From an uncultured Acetobacteraceae bacterium (GTDB lineage: Bacteria > Pseudomonadota > Alphaproteobacteria > Acetobacterales > Acetobacteraceae), in assembly GCA_903907955.1 (NCBI GenBank), contig CAIVPZ010000023.1, positions 1 to 64,000 on the forward strand: a stretch of DNA of 64,000 nt, written 5' to 3'. Below are positions 18,667 to 28,207 of this stretch, in pieces. Below the pieces are notes generated by a model, which ran no database searches, was not told the DNA's origin, and saw only the letters and a list, made by a program, of their open reading frames with translations. The number at the start of each line of letters is the position of its first letter. Within the stretch, counting starts at the first letter, position 1. The position numbers were made by a program, and so were the translations under genes.

Positions 18667-21600
18667 GCGGCGGTTCCCCCGTCCTTGTGAAAAGAGTCAT
18701 CGTCAAGCGCCGCCGCCACCGCGTTGCGCCGGGGCCGCCACAGATCGCGGCTGATCGCCTCGCGCAGCCGCGCCGCCATCGCCGCCCGCGCCGCCGGATT
18801 GGCCGCGCGCAGGAAGCCATCCACAGCGGCATCGCCGAGCGTGGCGTCGAACACGAGATCAAATTGCCGGTCGAGCCGCTGCGGCAGGGTGGCGGCAAAC
18901 CCGCACAGCGCTTCCAGCGACCGCGCGATCTCGGCCCCGCCGCGATAGCCGTGCCGCATCATGCCGGCGATCCACACCGGGTTGGCGACGCGCCCGCGCA
19001 CCACCCGCGCCAGTTCCTCGCCGAGGGTGCGGGTGCGCGGTGCCTCCGGCTGCGAGGTGTCCAGGTGATACAGCGCCGGCTGCTGCCCCAGCCCGTCGGC
19101 GGCCGCGGCGAACCCGCCTTCGTGGGCGGCGTATTCGCCGCTGTCGAGCAGGTCGGTTTCGGCATGGTCCTGGGCATGGACAAAGGCGTCGGCCCCGGCG
19201 ATTCGCGCCGCAAACGCCCCCGCATCGGCGGCGCCGTCGAGGTCGCGCCCATAGGCATGCGCCGAGCCGGCAAGATAGGCGGCGCCAAGCTCGGCGCGAT
19301 CGTGCCACGACCCGTCGGCGAGCGGCGCGGTGATGCCGGCGCCGTAATCCCCCGGCGCGGTGCCATACACCCGCGCGGTGGCCCGGCGCAGCGCCGCTCC
19401 TTCCAGCCCCCGCGCGGCGGCGGCGGCGGGGTTCCAGTCGGCCGCCTCGTCGCGCGCCGCGATCAGCCGCACCGCGGCGTCGAACAGGGCAATCTGCGTC
19501 TCGAAAGTGTCGCGGAACAGGCCGGAGATGCGCAGCGTCACATCCACCCGCGGCCGGTCGAGCACCGCCAGCGGCAGCACCTCGATGCCGGTCACCCGCG
19601 CCGACCCTTCGTCCCACACCGGCCGCGCCCCCATCAGCACCAAAGCGAGACAGAAATCCTCGCCGCCGGTGCGCAGGCTGGCGCTGCCCCACAGGTCGAG
19701 CACCAGCGCACGCGGCCAGTCGCCATTGTCCTGCATATGCCGCCGCAGCAGATCGGCGGCGGCGCGCCCGGCCAGCGCCAGGGCGGAACGGGTGGGCACC
19801 GCGCGCGGGTCGATGGCAAACAGGTTGCGCCCGGTTGGCAGCACATCGGCCCGGCCGCGCGTCGGCGCCCCCGCCGGCCCCGGGGCCACCCGCCGGCCGT
19901 CGAGCGCCGCGACCAGCGCCGCCGCCTCGGCCGGCGCGCTGCGGTCGAGATCGGCTTCCAGCCGGGCCGGATCGGCGGCCGGGCAGGCCCCGCGCAGGGC
20001 ATCGAGCAGCGCTGCCCGCTGCGCGCCAATCGGAGAACAGCCGAACACGTGCAGCCCATCGCGTATCTGCAGGTCTTTCACGTCGCACAGATAGGCGTCG
20101 AGCCGGGCCAGGGCCTCGTCCTCGGAGGCATCCCGCGCCACCCCGGTTTCCGCCAGCAGCCCGACCGCCTCGGCGCGATCAAGGATTTCACGCCGCAGCA
20201 GCACGGCGCGACGGCGGTCCAGCCCGTCGGCGGCGGAGTATTCGTCGATCAGCCGGTCCAGTTCGGTGGCGGCGCCATGGCTGCCGGCGCGCTTCAGCGG
20301 CGGCGTCAGATGGCCGATGGTGACCGCGCCGAGCCGGCGCTTGGCCACCGCCGCCTCGCCGGGGTTGTTGACGATGAACGGGTAGATCACCGGCAGGCCG
20401 CGGGCGAGCGCCACCGGCGCACAGCCGGCCGCCAGCGCCACCGCCTTGCCCGGCAGCCACTCCAGCGTGCCATGGGTGCCCAGATGCACCATCGCATGGA
20501 TGCCTTCGCGCCCGCGCAGCCACAGATGGAAGGCGACATAGGCGTGCCGCGGCGGCAAATCAGCATCGTGGTAGCTGCCGCGGCGATCCTGCGGGGACCC
20601 ACGATCCGGCTGCACGGCAAGCAGGAAACGCCCGCGCCGCAGGTGGTGAACCATGAAAGCGCCACCGACCACCGCCGGGTCCGCCGCCGGCTCGCCCCAG
20701 GCGGCCACGATGCGCTCGCGCAATGCTGCCGGCAGCTCCGCGAACAGCGCCGCGTATTGGTCCAATGTCAGCACCGGCGCGGCCGGTGCCTGCGCCAGCG
20801 CCGCCGTCACCGGCGCACCGGTGCCGATCGCGTAGCCCTCGGCCCCCAGCAGCGACAGAATCGCCTCGAGGCTGGCGAAAGTGTCGAGACCCACCGCGTG
20901 CCCGACCTGCCCGCCCCCCGCCCCCGGATAATCCGACAGCACCACGGCAATGCGCCGCTGCCCCACCGGCGTGGCGGCCAGCCGTGCCCAGCCCAGCGCC
21001 CGGTCGGCGGCCAGCGCGATTCCCTCGTCATCCGGACAATGCACCATGCGGGCGAATTCCAGCCCGGCCACCGGCGCCGCCTCCGCCTTGAACGACACCG
21101 CCGTCGTCAGCAACCGCCCGTCGAGTTCCGGCAGCACCACCTGCATCGCCAGATCGGCCTGCGACAACCCGCGCGCCGACGCCGCCCAGGCCGCGCGCGC
21201 CGCCCCGGCCAGCACCACCTGCAACACCGGCACGCCGGCCGCATCCAGCGGCGACCCGCCGCCCTGCGCCGCGCTGAAGGCGGTGGCGTTCAGCACCACC
21301 GCCGGCCGCCACGCAAGCAGCCGCGCGGCAACGAAGCTCGCCGCCTCGGCGTCCTTCAGGCTGGACACATGCAGCGCCCGCACGCCGAAGCCGCGCGCCG
21401 CCAACGCCGTCGCCAACGCCTCCACCGGGGCGATATCGCCGGCCAGCAGATGCGCGCGGTAGAATACCACCACCGCCAGCCCCGCCGGTCCCGCCCCGGC
21501 CACCGCGAGCGGAAAAATGTCGGCCAGCGCGACTGGCACCGGCGCCGCCGGCGCCTCCCCCTTCAGCCCGCCCAGCCGCGCCGCCAGCAGCAGCGCCTGC

Positions 21601-22052
21601 GCCAGATTGCCCGGCCCGCCATGCCGCAGATACGCTTCCATCTGCGCCAGCTCGGCCGCCGGCACGGTCGAAAGCCCGCTCAGCCGCGTGTCGTCGCGAC
21701 CGTCCCCCGGCACGATCGCCAGCGCCACCCCGTGGCGGCGGCACTGCGCCGCCACCTCCTCGGCGCCGTAGCGCCAGTAATCCAGCCCGCCGAGCAGCCG
21801 CACCACCACGCAGCGCGCCCGCGCCACCACCTGCCCGGCATACAAATCCACCGACATCGGATGGCGCAGCCGGCCAAGATTGGCCAGCCGCAGGCTCGGC
21901 CGCCCGTCCGGCATCGCCTCCCACGCCGCCGCCGCGGCAGCGAGGTCGCTATCGGCAAACGACAGCAACACCAGGTCGCCCGGACTCTGGCCGAGGTCTT
22001 CCGCCGCCTGCTCGCCGTCCAGCGTCCGGCTTTCCAGCGCCAGCAGGTGCAT
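18663..22052 (-). CDS. cobN: Cobaltochelatase subunit CobN
   Basis: Large subunit of the ATP-dependent aerobic cobaltochelatase, which inserts Co2+ into hydrogenobyrinic acid a,c-diamide together with CobS and CobT (not in this window). The start [11 protein letters not shown] at 22052 fits the family; eight upstream residues in frame are not typical. Recognisable CobN segments include [54 protein letters not shown] and the C-terminal [20 protein letters not shown]. At 1129 aa it is at the short end for CobN. Four base pairs separate it from cobW upstream. Confidence 0.93.
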   Translation of the reverse strand: MHLLALESRTLDGEQAAEDLGQSPGDLVLLSFADSDLAAAAAAWEAMPDGRPSLRLANLGRLRHPMSVDLYAGQVVARARCVVVRLLGGLDYWRYGAEEVAAQCRRHGVALAIVPGDGRDDTRLSGLSTVPAAELAQMEAYLRHGGPGNLAQALLLAARLGGLKGEAPAAPVPVALADIFPLAVAGAGPAGLAVVVFYRAHLLAGDIAPVEALATALAARGFGVRALHVSSLKDAEAASFVAARLLAWRPAVVLNATAFSAAQGGGSPLDAAGVPVLQVVLAGAARAAWAASARGLSQADLAMQVVLPELDGRLLTTAVSFKAEAAPVAGLEFARMVHCPDDEGIALAADRALGWARLAATPVGQRRIAVVLSDYPGAGGGQVGHAVGLDTFASLEAILSLLGAEGYAIGTGAPVTAALAQAPAAPVLTLDQYAALFAELPAALRERIVAAWGEPAADPAVVGGAFMVHHLRRGRFLLAVQPDRGSPQDRRGSYHDADLPPRHAYVAFHLWLRGREGIHAMVHLGTHGTLEWLPGKAVALAAGCAPVALARGLPVIYPFIVNNPGEAAVAKRRLGAVTIGHLTPPLKRAGSHGAATELDRLIDEYSAADGLDRRRAVLLRREILDRAEAVGLLAETGVARDASEDEALARLDAYLCDVKDLQIRDGLHVFGCSPIGAQRAALLDALRGACPAADPARLEADLDRSAPAEAAALVAALDGRRVAPGPAGAPTRGRADVLPTGRNLFAIDPRAVPTRSALALAGRAAADLLRRHMQDNGDWPRALVLDLWGSASLRTGGEDFCLALVLMGARPVWDEGSARVTGIEVLPLAVLDRPRVDVTLRISGLFRDTFETQIALFDAAVRLIAARDEAADWNPAAAAARGLEGAALRRATARVYGTAPGDYGAGITAPLADGSWHDRAELGAAYLAGSAHAYGRDLDGAADAGAFAARIAGADAFVHAQDHAETDLLDSGEYAAHEGGFAAAADGLGQQPALYHLDTSQPEAPRTRTLGEELARVVRGRVANPVWIAGMMRHGYRGGAEIARSLEALCGFAATLPQRLDRQFDLVFDATLGDAAVDGFLRAANPAARAAMAARLREAISRDLWRPRRNAVAAALDDDSFHKDGGTAA

Positions 22053-22056
22053 CGTC

Positions 22057-23103
22057 TCAGCCCGCCAGCGCGGCAAGCGCCGCTTCGATGGCGGCGCGAT
22101 CGATGCCGCTGCGGCCGATCACCACCAACTGCCCCTGCCGGGCCGACCCCGCCGGCCAGGGCCGGTCGTACTGGTGCTGCAACCGCGGACCCACGCCCTG
22201 CACCGCCAGCCGCAACGGCTTGCCGCGCACCGCGGCAAACCCCTTGATCCGCAGCACATCATGCGCCGCGGTCACCGCCAGCAGCCGCTCCAGCAGCACC
22301 CCGGGCGCGGCGATCTCGGGCAGGGCCACGGCGAAACTGTCGAAATCGTCGTGCTCATGCGCCCCATCGAGCGCGTCGTGGCAGGACGGCCGCGCCGCCA
22401 GATCGTCCTCCGCCGCCGCGCCAAGCCCGAGCAGGATCGCCGGATCGAGCCGCCCGTGCCGCGCCGGCACCAGCTTCACCGCCCGCCCGAGCACGCCGCC
22501 GATATCGCCGACCAGCCGCGCCAGCGTGGCCGCATCCAGCAGATCGGCCTTGTTCAGCACCACCAGGTCGGCGGCCTGCAACTGGTCCAGGTACACCTCG
22601 GCCAGCGGATTGTCGTGATCCAGCGACGGGTCCTGCGCCCGCTGCGCCGCCACCGCCGCCGGATCGTCGGCGAACCGCCCGGCCGCCACCGCCGGCCCGT
22701 CCACCACCGCCAGCACGCCATCCACCGTCACCCGCGCCCGCATCGCCGGCCAGCCGAACGCCTTCAGCAGCGGCTTGGGCAACGCGAGGCCGGAGGTCTC
22801 GATCACGATATGCGCGGGCGGGTTCGCCCGGTCGATCAGCGCCTGCATGGCCGGCAGGAAATCATCGGCCACGGTGCAGCACAGGCAGCCATTCGCCAGC
22901 TCGACGATATCCGCCGCGGCGCAGCCGGGGATGCCGCAACTGCGCAGGGTCTCGCCGTCGACGCCAAGCGCGCCGAACTCATTGACGATCACGGCGATCC
23001 GCCGCCCGCCGGCGTTCTCCAGCAAATGGCGCACCAGCGTGGTCTTGCCGGCACCCAGGAAGCCGGTGACGATGGTGGCGGGAATCCGCGCGGCGTCGCT
23101 CAT
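22057..23103 (-). CDS. cobW: CobW family GTPase / metallochaperone
   Basis: G3E-family GTPase, here probably a cobalt chaperone feeding the chelatase. The P-loop is GFLGAGKTT (14-22), the metal-binding GCLCC motif gives Cys73, Cys75 and Cys76, and VVLNKADLLD is the base-recognition motif. An acidic/His stretch (DGAHEHDDFDSF) lies before the C-terminal domain. 348 aa is normal. The ATG at 23103 follows the DUF1636 gene with a 4-bp overlap; the frame open to 23268 lies inside that gene. It directly precedes cobN, which supports a cobalt rather than zinc role. Confidence 0.92.
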   Translation of the reverse strand: MSDAARIPATIVTGFLGAGKTTLVRHLLENAGGRRIAVIVNEFGALGVDGETLRSCGIPGCAAADIVELANGCLCCTVADDFLPAMQALIDRANPPAHIVIETSGLALPKPLLKAFGWPAMRARVTVDGVLAVVDGPAVAAGRFADDPAAVAAQRAQDPSLDHDNPLAEVYLDQLQAADLVVLNKADLLDAATLARLVGDIGGVLGRAVKLVPARHGRLDPAILLGLGAAAEDDLAARPSCHDALDGAHEHDDFDSFAVALPEIAAPGVLLERLLAVTAAHDVLRIKGFAAVRGKPLRLAVQGVGPRLQHQYDRPWPAGSARQGQLVVIGRSGIDRAAIEAALAALAG

Positions 23104-23474
23104 ACGCTGCTCTCCGCGGCAGGCACCCGCCCCAGCACCGCATCGCGCAACGCGGCCGGTTTGCGCGAAGGCAGCACCGCGCCGGCCCGCGAGGCCACAT
23201 AGGCAGCCCCATAAGCGAGCACATCGGCGGCATGATCCGGCGTCAGCCCGCCGATCAGGTAGGTCCATTTGCCCGGCATGGCGATCGCGGCGGCGCAGCC
23301 GCGCTCGCAGCAGGCAAGGCAGGCAACCTCGGCCAGCGTCACCGGCGCTTCGTCCCCCGCCGCGAGCAGCCCGGCGAGCGCGTCATACAGCAGCATCCCG
23401 GGCGGCGTTTCATCCTCGGCCAGGCTTCGGCCGGCCCGGCAGGTGGTGCAGACCATCAGTGTTGCGCGACTCAT
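23100..23474 (-). CDS. DUF1636 Cys-rich protein
   Basis: A 124-aa protein with MVCTTC at the N-terminus (Cys9, Cys12) and LACCERGC (Cys55, Cys56, Cys60) further on, a thioredoxin-like ferredoxin arrangement suited to an iron-sulfur cluster or metal. DUF1636 genes commonly sit beside cobW in B12 loci; the function is unknown. It is the first gene of the cobW-cobN-cobM-cobI operon and overlaps cobW by 4 bp. The ATG at 23474 is chosen because the family begins just before the first Cys pair. A promoter-like sequence lies at 23582-23611. Confidence 0.85.
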   Translation of the reverse strand: MSRATLMVCTTCRAGRSLAEDETPPGMLLYDALAGLLAAGDEAPVTLAEVACLACCERGCAAAIAMPGKWTYLIGGLTPDHAADVLAYGAAYVASRAGAVLPSRKPAALRDAVLGRVPAAESSV

Positions 23475-23581
23475 CGCGGACCCTCCGGAACGGCGCCGGC
23501 AATGGCGCTTGTGCATGGGTGCGGATTGGCCGTCGCCGCCCGGCAGCACGGGCGCGCCAGTGGCCTCGCGACGGGGGCGCT

Positions 23582-23611
23582 GTCATACAGGCGCCATCCA
23601 GCCTGCGTCAA
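23582..23611 (-). promoter_or_regulatory. Putative promoter of the cobW-cobN operon
   Basis: On the minus strand TTGACG, 18 bases, TATGAC. It would start transcription about 100 bp upstream of the DUF1636 start codon. No B12 box is found between it and the gene, so this operon lacks a recognisable cobalamin riboswitch. Confidence 0.45.
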
Positions 23612-23638
23612 AGCCCCCGCCCTGCCAAGGACCCCGCC

Positions 23639-24247
23639 ATGAGCGACGACCCCGAGGCCGTGCGCCACCGCGCCAAGATGGCCAAGCGCAAAGACCTTCA
23701 GGACACCGAAACCGCCGCCCGAACCCGCGCGCAAGGGCTGCTGATGGTCCACACCGGCACCGGCAAGGGCAAATCCACCGCCGCCTTCGGCCTGGCGCTG
23801 CGCATGCTCGGCCACGGCCGAAAGGTCGGCGTGGTGCAGTTCATCAAGGGCGCCTGGTCCACCGGCGAGCGCACCGCACTGGAAAGCTTCGGCCCGCTGC
23901 TGACCTGGCACACGCTGGGCGACGGCTTCACCTGGAACACCCAGGACCGCGCCCGCGACATCGCCACCTGCCGCCACGCCTGGGAAGTCTCGCTGGACCT
24001 GATGCACCAGCCCGACCTCGCCCTGCTCGTGCTGGACGAACTGAACATCGCCCTGCGCTACGACTACCTGCCGCTCGACGAGGTGCTCGCCGGCCTGCGC
24101 GCCCGGCCCGCGGTGCTGCACGTCGTGGTCACCGGGCGCAACGCCAAGCCGGGGCTGATCGAGGCGGCGGACCTGGTGACCGAGATGACGCTGATCAAAC
24201 ATCATGCGAAAGCCGGCATCGCGGCCCAGCAAGGCATCGAGTGGTAA
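23639..24247 (+). CDS. cobO: Cob(I)yrinic acid a,c-diamide adenosyltransferase
   Basis: CobO/BtuR-type ATP:corrinoid adenosyltransferase that attaches the 5'-deoxyadenosyl ligand to cobalt. The reversed P-loop GTGKGKST is at residues 40-47; VVQFIKGAW, DLALLVLDELNIALRYDYL and VTGRNAKPGLIEAADLVTEM are family hallmarks. 202 aa is normal. AAGGA lies upstream of the ATG at 23639. It is divergent from the DUF1636-cobW operon and is followed by a partial repeat copy. Confidence 0.94.
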   Translation: MSDDPEAVRHRAKMAKRKDLQDTETAARTRAQGLLMVHTGTGKGKSTAAFGLALRMLGHGRKVGVVQFIKGAWSTGERTALESFGPLLTWHTLGDGFTWNTQDRARDIATCRHAWEVSLDLMHQPDLALLVLDELNIALRYDYLPLDEVLAGLRARPAVLHVVVTGRNAKPGLIEAADLVTEMTLIKHHAKAGIAAQQGIEW

Positions 24248-24279
24248 AGCCGGGGCGTAGCCCCGCGCCCCTGGACCCT
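24248..24279 (+). repeat. Half-copy of the dispersed repeat
   Basis: CCGGGGC-GTA-GCCCCG hairpin followed by CGCCCCTGGACCCTG, directly after the cobO stop and in cobO's orientation. It resembles the first stem and GGACCC part of the dispersed repeat and meets the full copy at 24286 head-on. Confidence 0.6.
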
Positions 24280-24285
24280 GAATGA

Positions 24286-24365
24286 TTGGGGTCAAGGGGT
24301 CCACTGACCCGTCGCGCCGAAGGCGCGCTGCGCGCGCGGGGCGGGTCCAGGGCAGAGTCCTGGCC
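24286..24365 (-). repeat. Dispersed repeat, long variant, copy 3
   Basis: Same two-stem plan, but the usual CGCAAGGGG stretch is replaced by a longer GC-rich block with its own CGCGCC-TTC-GGCGCG stem. It shares this long form almost base for base with the copy at 28127. It encodes the last 20 or so residues and the stop codon of cobA. Confidence 0.85.
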
Positions 24366-25089
24366 TTCCTGGCGTCAACAGGCACACGACGGGCGGCTCC
24401 AGCCCCGCCCCCGCCAAAGCCGCCTCAATCCCGGCCAGCGGCGCCGTGACCTGAAGCTGCCCCGGCAGACTCACCCGCGACACCACCGTAACATCCACCG
24501 CGACCCCTTCGGCCAGCGCCGCCCGCAGCCGCGGCGCCAGCACGCTCAGCGCCCGCAAGCCCATATACAGCACCAGCGTGGTGCCCCCGGTCAGCAGCGC
24601 CGCCCACTCCGCCACCGGCACCGCATCGTCCCCGGCCAGGTGACCGGTGCAGAACAACACCGCGGAGGCCCGATGGCGCTCGGTCAGCGGCACCCCGGCA
24701 AGGCTGGCCGCCGCCAGACCGGCGGTAACCCCGGGCACGAACGCGAACGGAATGCCATGCGCGTCCAGATAGGCCGCTTCCTCGGCAGCCCGCCCGAACA
24801 CCAGCGGATCGCCGGATTTCAGCCGCACCACCCGCCTGCCCGCCTGCCAGCCATCCCGCATCAGCCCGTTGATCCGCGCCTGCCGCTGCGCCTGGTTTTC
24901 CGCCGCGCCGCAGCGACGGCCGACATCGACCACCTCCGCGCGCGTGCCCGTCGCCGCCAGCAATGCGTCCGGCACCAGCAGGTCGCGCAGCACAAGGTCC
25001 GCCTCGGCGATGCGGGCAAAGGCGCGCCGGGTCAGCAACTCCGGATCGCCCGGCCCGGCACCGACGATATTGATGCAATACCGAATCAT
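24292..25089 (-). CDS. cobA: Uroporphyrinogen-III C-methyltransferase
   Basis: SUMT, which methylates uroporphyrinogen III at C2 and C7 to precorrin-2, the entry to B12. INIVGAGPGDPELLTRRA, VVRLKSGDPLVFGRAAEE and FVPGVTAGLAAASLAGVPLTERH are the diagnostic motifs. The 265-aa form starts at 25089, overlapping cobU by 4 bp (ATGA). The last residues, including [16 protein letters not shown], and the stop are encoded by the repeat at 24286-24365 and are nearly the same as the end of CbiA (28134). The tail lies beyond the methylase fold, so activity is probably kept. It is the last gene of the riboswitch-led operon. Confidence 0.92.
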   Translation of the reverse strand: MIRYCINIVGAGPGDPELLTRRAFARIAEADLVLRDLLVPDALLAATGTRAEVVDVGRRCGAAENQAQRQARINGLMRDGWQAGRRVVRLKSGDPLVFGRAAEEAAYLDAHGIPFAFVPGVTAGLAAASLAGVPLTERHRASAVLFCTGHLAGDDAVPVAEWAALLTGGTTLVLYMGLRALSVLAPRLRAALAEGVAVDVTVVSRVSLPGQLQVTAPLAGIEAALAGAGLEPPVVCLLTPGRPGLCPGPAPRAQRAFGATGQWTP

Positions 25090-25604
25090 TTCAACCTCAC
25101 CGGGCAGCCCGCCACCACCAGCCACGCCTCGGTGGCGGCAGCGGCGGTGCGCTGGCCGAGCCAGCCCACCAGATCCCGAAACCGGCGCAACCCGGCATCC
25201 ATCGGCACCGGACTCCAGCCGATCTCATCGCCGACGATCACCGCCGGCCACGGCGCGGCCCGCAGCGCCGCCAGCAGCGTGCTCCACGTCTCCAGGATCG
25301 ACTCATCACCGCTGTCGAAGCGCGCGGCGGCCCACAGCACGATGCTGTCCAGCACCAGGCCGGAGGGCGACGGATCGAGCGCGGCAAGAGCGGCCATCAG
25401 ATCATCCGGCGCCTCCAGCGTGCGCCAGCCTGCCGGCCGCTCGGCCCGGTGCCGCCGCAGCCGTTCGGCCATCTCGGCATCGGCCGGATCGGCCTGATAC
25501 GTCGCGGCAAACACCACGCGCTCGCCCCAGGCGCCGGCGATCTCCACCGCGCGGCGGCTTTTTCCACTCCGCACCGGCCCGGTCAGGAACACCAACTCCC
25601 CCAT
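25086..25604 (-). CDS. cobU: Adenosylcobinamide kinase / guanylyltransferase
   Basis: CobU/CobP, bifunctional: phosphorylates adenosylcobinamide and transfers GMP to make adenosyl-GDP-cobinamide for nucleotide-loop assembly. The P-loop GPVRSGKS is at residues 9-16; RLRRHRAERPAGWRTLEAP holds the His region used for guanylylation; VGDEIGWSPVPMDAGLRRFRD is the family's second hallmark. The usual NQ after it reads GQ. 172 aa is normal. It lies 3 bp after cbiO and overlaps cobA. Confidence 0.92.
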   Translation of the reverse strand: MGELVFLTGPVRSGKSRRAVEIAGAWGERVVFAATYQADPADAEMAERLRRHRAERPAGWRTLEAPDDLMAALAALDPSPSGLVLDSIVLWAAARFDSGDESILETWSTLLAALRAAPWPAVIVGDEIGWSPVPMDAGLRRFRDLVGWLGQRTAAAATEAWLVVAGCPVRLK

Positions 25605-25607
25605 CGC

Positions 25608-26393
25608 TCAGCCCACCCCGGGCGCCGCGCGGCGCGACAGCAGCCGCGCCCGCGCCAGCAGCGCCGTATCGTCCAGGATGGCGCCGGCCGGGCCGGTCGC
25701 GATCACCCTGCCATCGGCCATCACCGCCGCCGCATCGGCAAAGTGGCGCGCCAGCGCCAGATCATGGGTGGAAAACACCACCGTCAGCCCCTCCGCATGC
25801 AGCGCATCAAGATGATCGAGCAACGTGTCCACGCCCTCCGGATCAAGCCCCGCGGTCGGTTCGTCGAGCAGCAGCACCTCCGGCCGCAGCGCCAGCGCGC
25901 CGGCGATGGAGGCACGCTTGCGCTGGCCCTGGCTCAGCATGTGGAGCGGCAGCCCGGCGAAACCGGCCAGCCCGACCGCAAGCAGCGCCGCTTCCACCCG
26001 CGCCGCGGTCGCCGCCGCATCCAGCCCGAGATTGAGCGGCCCGAACGACACATCCTGCGCCAGCGTGCCGGCAAACAACTGGTCATCGGGGTCCTGGAAC
26101 ACCAGCGCCACCCGCTGGCGCAGCGCCGCCAGCCCGGCCCGCGAGCGGTCGAGCGGCACGCCGGCAAACCGCACCTCCCCCGCCGTGGGACGCAGCGTGC
26201 CGTTGAGATGCAGCAGCAGCGTGGACTTGCCCGAGCCGTTGCCGCCGATCAGCGCCAGCCGGGTGTGCGCCCCCACATGCAAGCTGGCACCGTCCAGCGC
26301 CTCGGCCCGCTGGCCGGGCACCAGCGCCGCCGCCCGCGCCGCGCCGGGATAAAGGTGGCGGAGGGAAACCGCCTCCAGCAGCGGCGCCGTCAT
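25608..26393 (-). CDS. cbiO: Cobalt ECF transporter ATPase
   Basis: ATP-binding subunit of the CbiMNQO cobalt importer. Walker A GGNGSGKST, Q-loop VFQDPDDQLF, signature LSQGQRKR, Walker B VLLLDEPTAGLD and switch FSTHDLALA are all present; 261 aa is normal for CbiO. The ATG at 26393 overlaps the cbiQ stop by 4 bp. It works with CbiQ (transmembrane), CbiM (substrate binding) and CbiN. Confidence 0.93.
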   Translation of the reverse strand: MTAPLLEAVSLRHLYPGAARAAALVPGQRAEALDGASLHVGAHTRLALIGGNGSGKSTLLLHLNGTLRPTAGEVRFAGVPLDRSRAGLAALRQRVALVFQDPDDQLFAGTLAQDVSFGPLNLGLDAAATAARVEAALLAVGLAGFAGLPLHMLSQGQRKRASIAGALALRPEVLLLDEPTAGLDPEGVDTLLDHLDALHAEGLTVVFSTHDLALARHFADAAAVMADGRVIATGPAGAILDDTALLARARLLSRRAAPGVG

Positions 26394-27142
26394 CGGGCGA
26401 AACCGATGGTGAAGGCCAGCCCGGCCAGGGCCACCGGCACCGCCGCCGCCGCGGCATAGGCGCCGGGGCAAACCGCCATCGGCGGCGGCAGCACCGGCAG
26501 CCGGTCGGTGTAGCCGCGCGCCGCCAGCCCCTGTTCCAGCCGCGCCGCCCGTTGCAGGCTGCGCAGGAACAGCGCCGCCGCCGCCCGCGCGGTCGAGCGC
26601 AGCGCCACCTTCACGGTGCGGAAGCCCAGCCGGTTGTCCTGCGCGCGCAGGATCGCCAGCCGCGCATCGTCCAGCACGAACAGCATGCGGTAGACCAGCA
26701 TGATCAGGTCGAGCAGCGCCTCCGGCGCGCCGGCGCGGCGCAGCAGCGCCATCCAGGCGGCGGTCGGCACGGTGCAGGCGAAGCACAGCGTCACCGCCAG
26801 CGCTCCGGCTGCCCGCAGCCCGGTCTGCAACGCCGTCCACGCCCCGGCCGCCGACAGGCCGAGCACCACCCCGCCATCGGCAAACCCCAGCGTGACGCAC
26901 AGCGCCGCCGCGCTGGTCAGCAGAAAACCGGCCGGCACCAGCATGGCGTCAAAGAACAGCCGCCCGGGCACGCCCGCCCCCATCACCGCCGCGACGCTCG
27001 CCGCCGCCCACACCAGCGGCCCGGCGGCCAGCGGCGGCGCGCCCAGCACGCACAGCATTAACCCGGCGCAGAACAGCGCCACCGGGCCGCTCCGTGCGTG
27101 CCAGCGGTTGGTGTGGGCGCAGGCGTCAATCGCGCGCAGCAT
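26390..27142 (-). CDS. cbiQ: Cobalt ECF transporter transmembrane subunit
   Basis: T component that couples CbiO ATPase to CbiM. 250 aa with about five to six hydrophobic segments; the cytoplasmic coupling region has LRSTARAAAALFLRSLQRAARLEQGLAARGY, containing the Ala-Arg-Gly motif typical of CbiQ. The start [14 protein letters not shown] resembles the usual hydrophilic N-terminus. It overlaps cbiN by 17 bp and cbiO by 4 bp. Confidence 0.9.
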   Translation of the reverse strand: MLRAIDACAHTNRWHARSGPVALFCAGLMLCVLGAPPLAAGPLVWAAASVAAVMGAGVPGRLFFDAMLVPAGFLLTSAAALCVTLGFADGGVVLGLSAAGAWTALQTGLRAAGALAVTLCFACTVPTAAWMALLRRAGAPEALLDLIMLVYRMLFVLDDARLAILRAQDNRLGFRTVKVALRSTARAAAALFLRSLQRAARLEQGLAARGYTDRLPVLPPPMAVCPGAYAAAAAVPVALAGLAFTIGFAR

Positions 27143-27437
27143 GGTCCCGCCGCGCGGTCCGCCGGCCGCGCCAGTAGCCCAGGCAATAGGCCAGCGCCCC
27201 CGCCCCGAGCGCCGACTGCACCCCGAACAGCAGGCTTTCGACCTCGCTGCCCGGCGGCGTCCACAGCGGCGTCATCAGGCGCTGGTAGCCGGGCCGCAAC
27301 GTCTCGATCAGTTGCGTCGCGCGATCATCCGAACCGCCGAAAACCGCCTCGCCTTTCCGCACCGGCGAGACCAGTACGAGGGGAATCACCGCCAGCGCCA
27401 CCACACCCAGCCCCAGCAGCGTGTTCTGCACCTTCAT
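27126..27437 (-). CDS. cbiN: Cobalt transport accessory protein
   Basis: Small two-span membrane subunit needed for full CbiMNQO activity. 103 aa: first span [17 protein letters not shown], a periplasmic loop with [30 protein letters not shown] (the CbiN pattern of F-x-G-D/S-D and a W-x-PP end), then [21 protein letters not shown]. Overlaps cbiM by 4 bp and cbiQ by 17 bp. Confidence 0.9.
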   Translation of the reverse strand: MKVQNTLLGLGVVALAVIPLVLVSPVRKGEAVFGGSDDRATQLIETLRPGYQRLMTPLWTPPGSEVESLLFGVQSALGAGALAYCLGYWRGRRTARRDHAARD

Positions 27438-28108
27438 CGCCCGACCTCCCTGAACGCCGGCAGCACGCCGGCGACCGCCTCGCCGGCATGGCTGCGCAGC
27501 AGGTTCATCACCAGCACGGTCAACAATCCCTCACTGATCGCCAGCGGCACCTGGGTGATGGCGAACACCCCCAGGAACTTCACCGCCGCGCCCGCGACGC
27601 CGCCGACCGGATCGGGAAAGGCCAGCGCGAGTTGCAGCGAGGTCACGCAATAGGTCGCCAGATCGGACAGCGAAGCGGCGAGGAACAGCGTGACATTCAC
27701 CGGCAGCCCGACCGCCCGCCCTACCCGCCAGATCGCCCAGGCGGAGAAACTGCCGGCGATCGCCATGGAGAAGCAGTTGGCGCCGAGTGTGGTCAGCCCG
27801 CCATGTGCCAGCAGCAGCGCCTGGAACAGCAGCACCACGCAGCCGACCACGCTCATGATCGACGGCCCGAACAGCACGGTGCCGAAGCCGATGCCGGTCG
27901 GGTGCGAGCAACTGCCGGTGACCGAGGGCAGTTTCAGCGCCGAGAGCACAAAGGCGAAGCCGCCGGCCGCCCCGAGCAGCAGCCGCGCCTCCGGATCGTC
28001 GCGCAGCCGGGCGGAGAGTCTTTTTACCCCCAGCGCCAGGAACGGCAGCGCTGCGGCACTCCAGCCAATGCAGTGCGCCGCCGGCAGGTAGCCTTCCATT
28101 ATGTGCAT
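27434..28108 (-). CDS. cbiM: Cobalt ECF transporter S component
   Basis: Substrate-binding membrane subunit of the cobalt importer. It starts MHIMEGYLP; the conserved His2 and the N-terminal amine are known metal ligands in this family. [19 protein letters not shown] is the CbiM signature holding further His residues. 224 aa, about six to seven spans. AAGGA precedes the ATG at 28108. The repeat at 28127-28207 separates it from cbiA by only 25 bp from stop to start. Confidence 0.93.
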   Translation of the reverse strand: MHIMEGYLPAAHCIGWSAAALPFLALGVKRLSARLRDDPEARLLLGAAGGFAFVLSALKLPSVTGSCSHPTGIGFGTVLFGPSIMSVVGCVVLLFQALLLAHGGLTTLGANCFSMAIAGSFSAWAIWRVGRAVGLPVNVTLFLAASLSDLATYCVTSLQLALAFPDPVGGVAGAAVKFLGVFAITQVPLAISEGLLTVLVMNLLRSHAGEAVAGVLPAFREVGR

Positions 28109-28126
28109 GGCGCTCTGTCCTTCAGG

Positions 28127-28207
28127 ATTGGGGTCAAGGGGGCCACTGCCCCGTCGCGCCGAAGGCGCGCTGCGCGCGCGGGGCGGGTCCACGGCAGGGC
28201 CCTGGCC
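28127..28207 (-). repeat. Dispersed repeat, long variant, copy 4
   Basis: Nearly the same as the copy at 24286, with the extra CGCGCC-TTC-GGCGCG stem. It sits inside the B12 operon, between cbiA and cbiM, and supplies the cbiA C-terminal codons and TGA in the same frame as the cobA copy does. Confidence 0.85.

Noticed and set aside
18687..22247. Long plus-strand open frame (over 1100 codons) across cobN
   Set aside because: It is the antisense shadow of cobN: Arg/Gln/His/Pro-rich with no domain, typical of high-GC coding DNA.
23475..23638. Possible second cobalamin riboswitch upstream of DUF1636 (GCCACTGG and C-rich core-like bases)
   Set aside because: No B12 box (AGCCAGGAGACC-like) follows and the GGGAA element is missing; treated as an ordinary leader.
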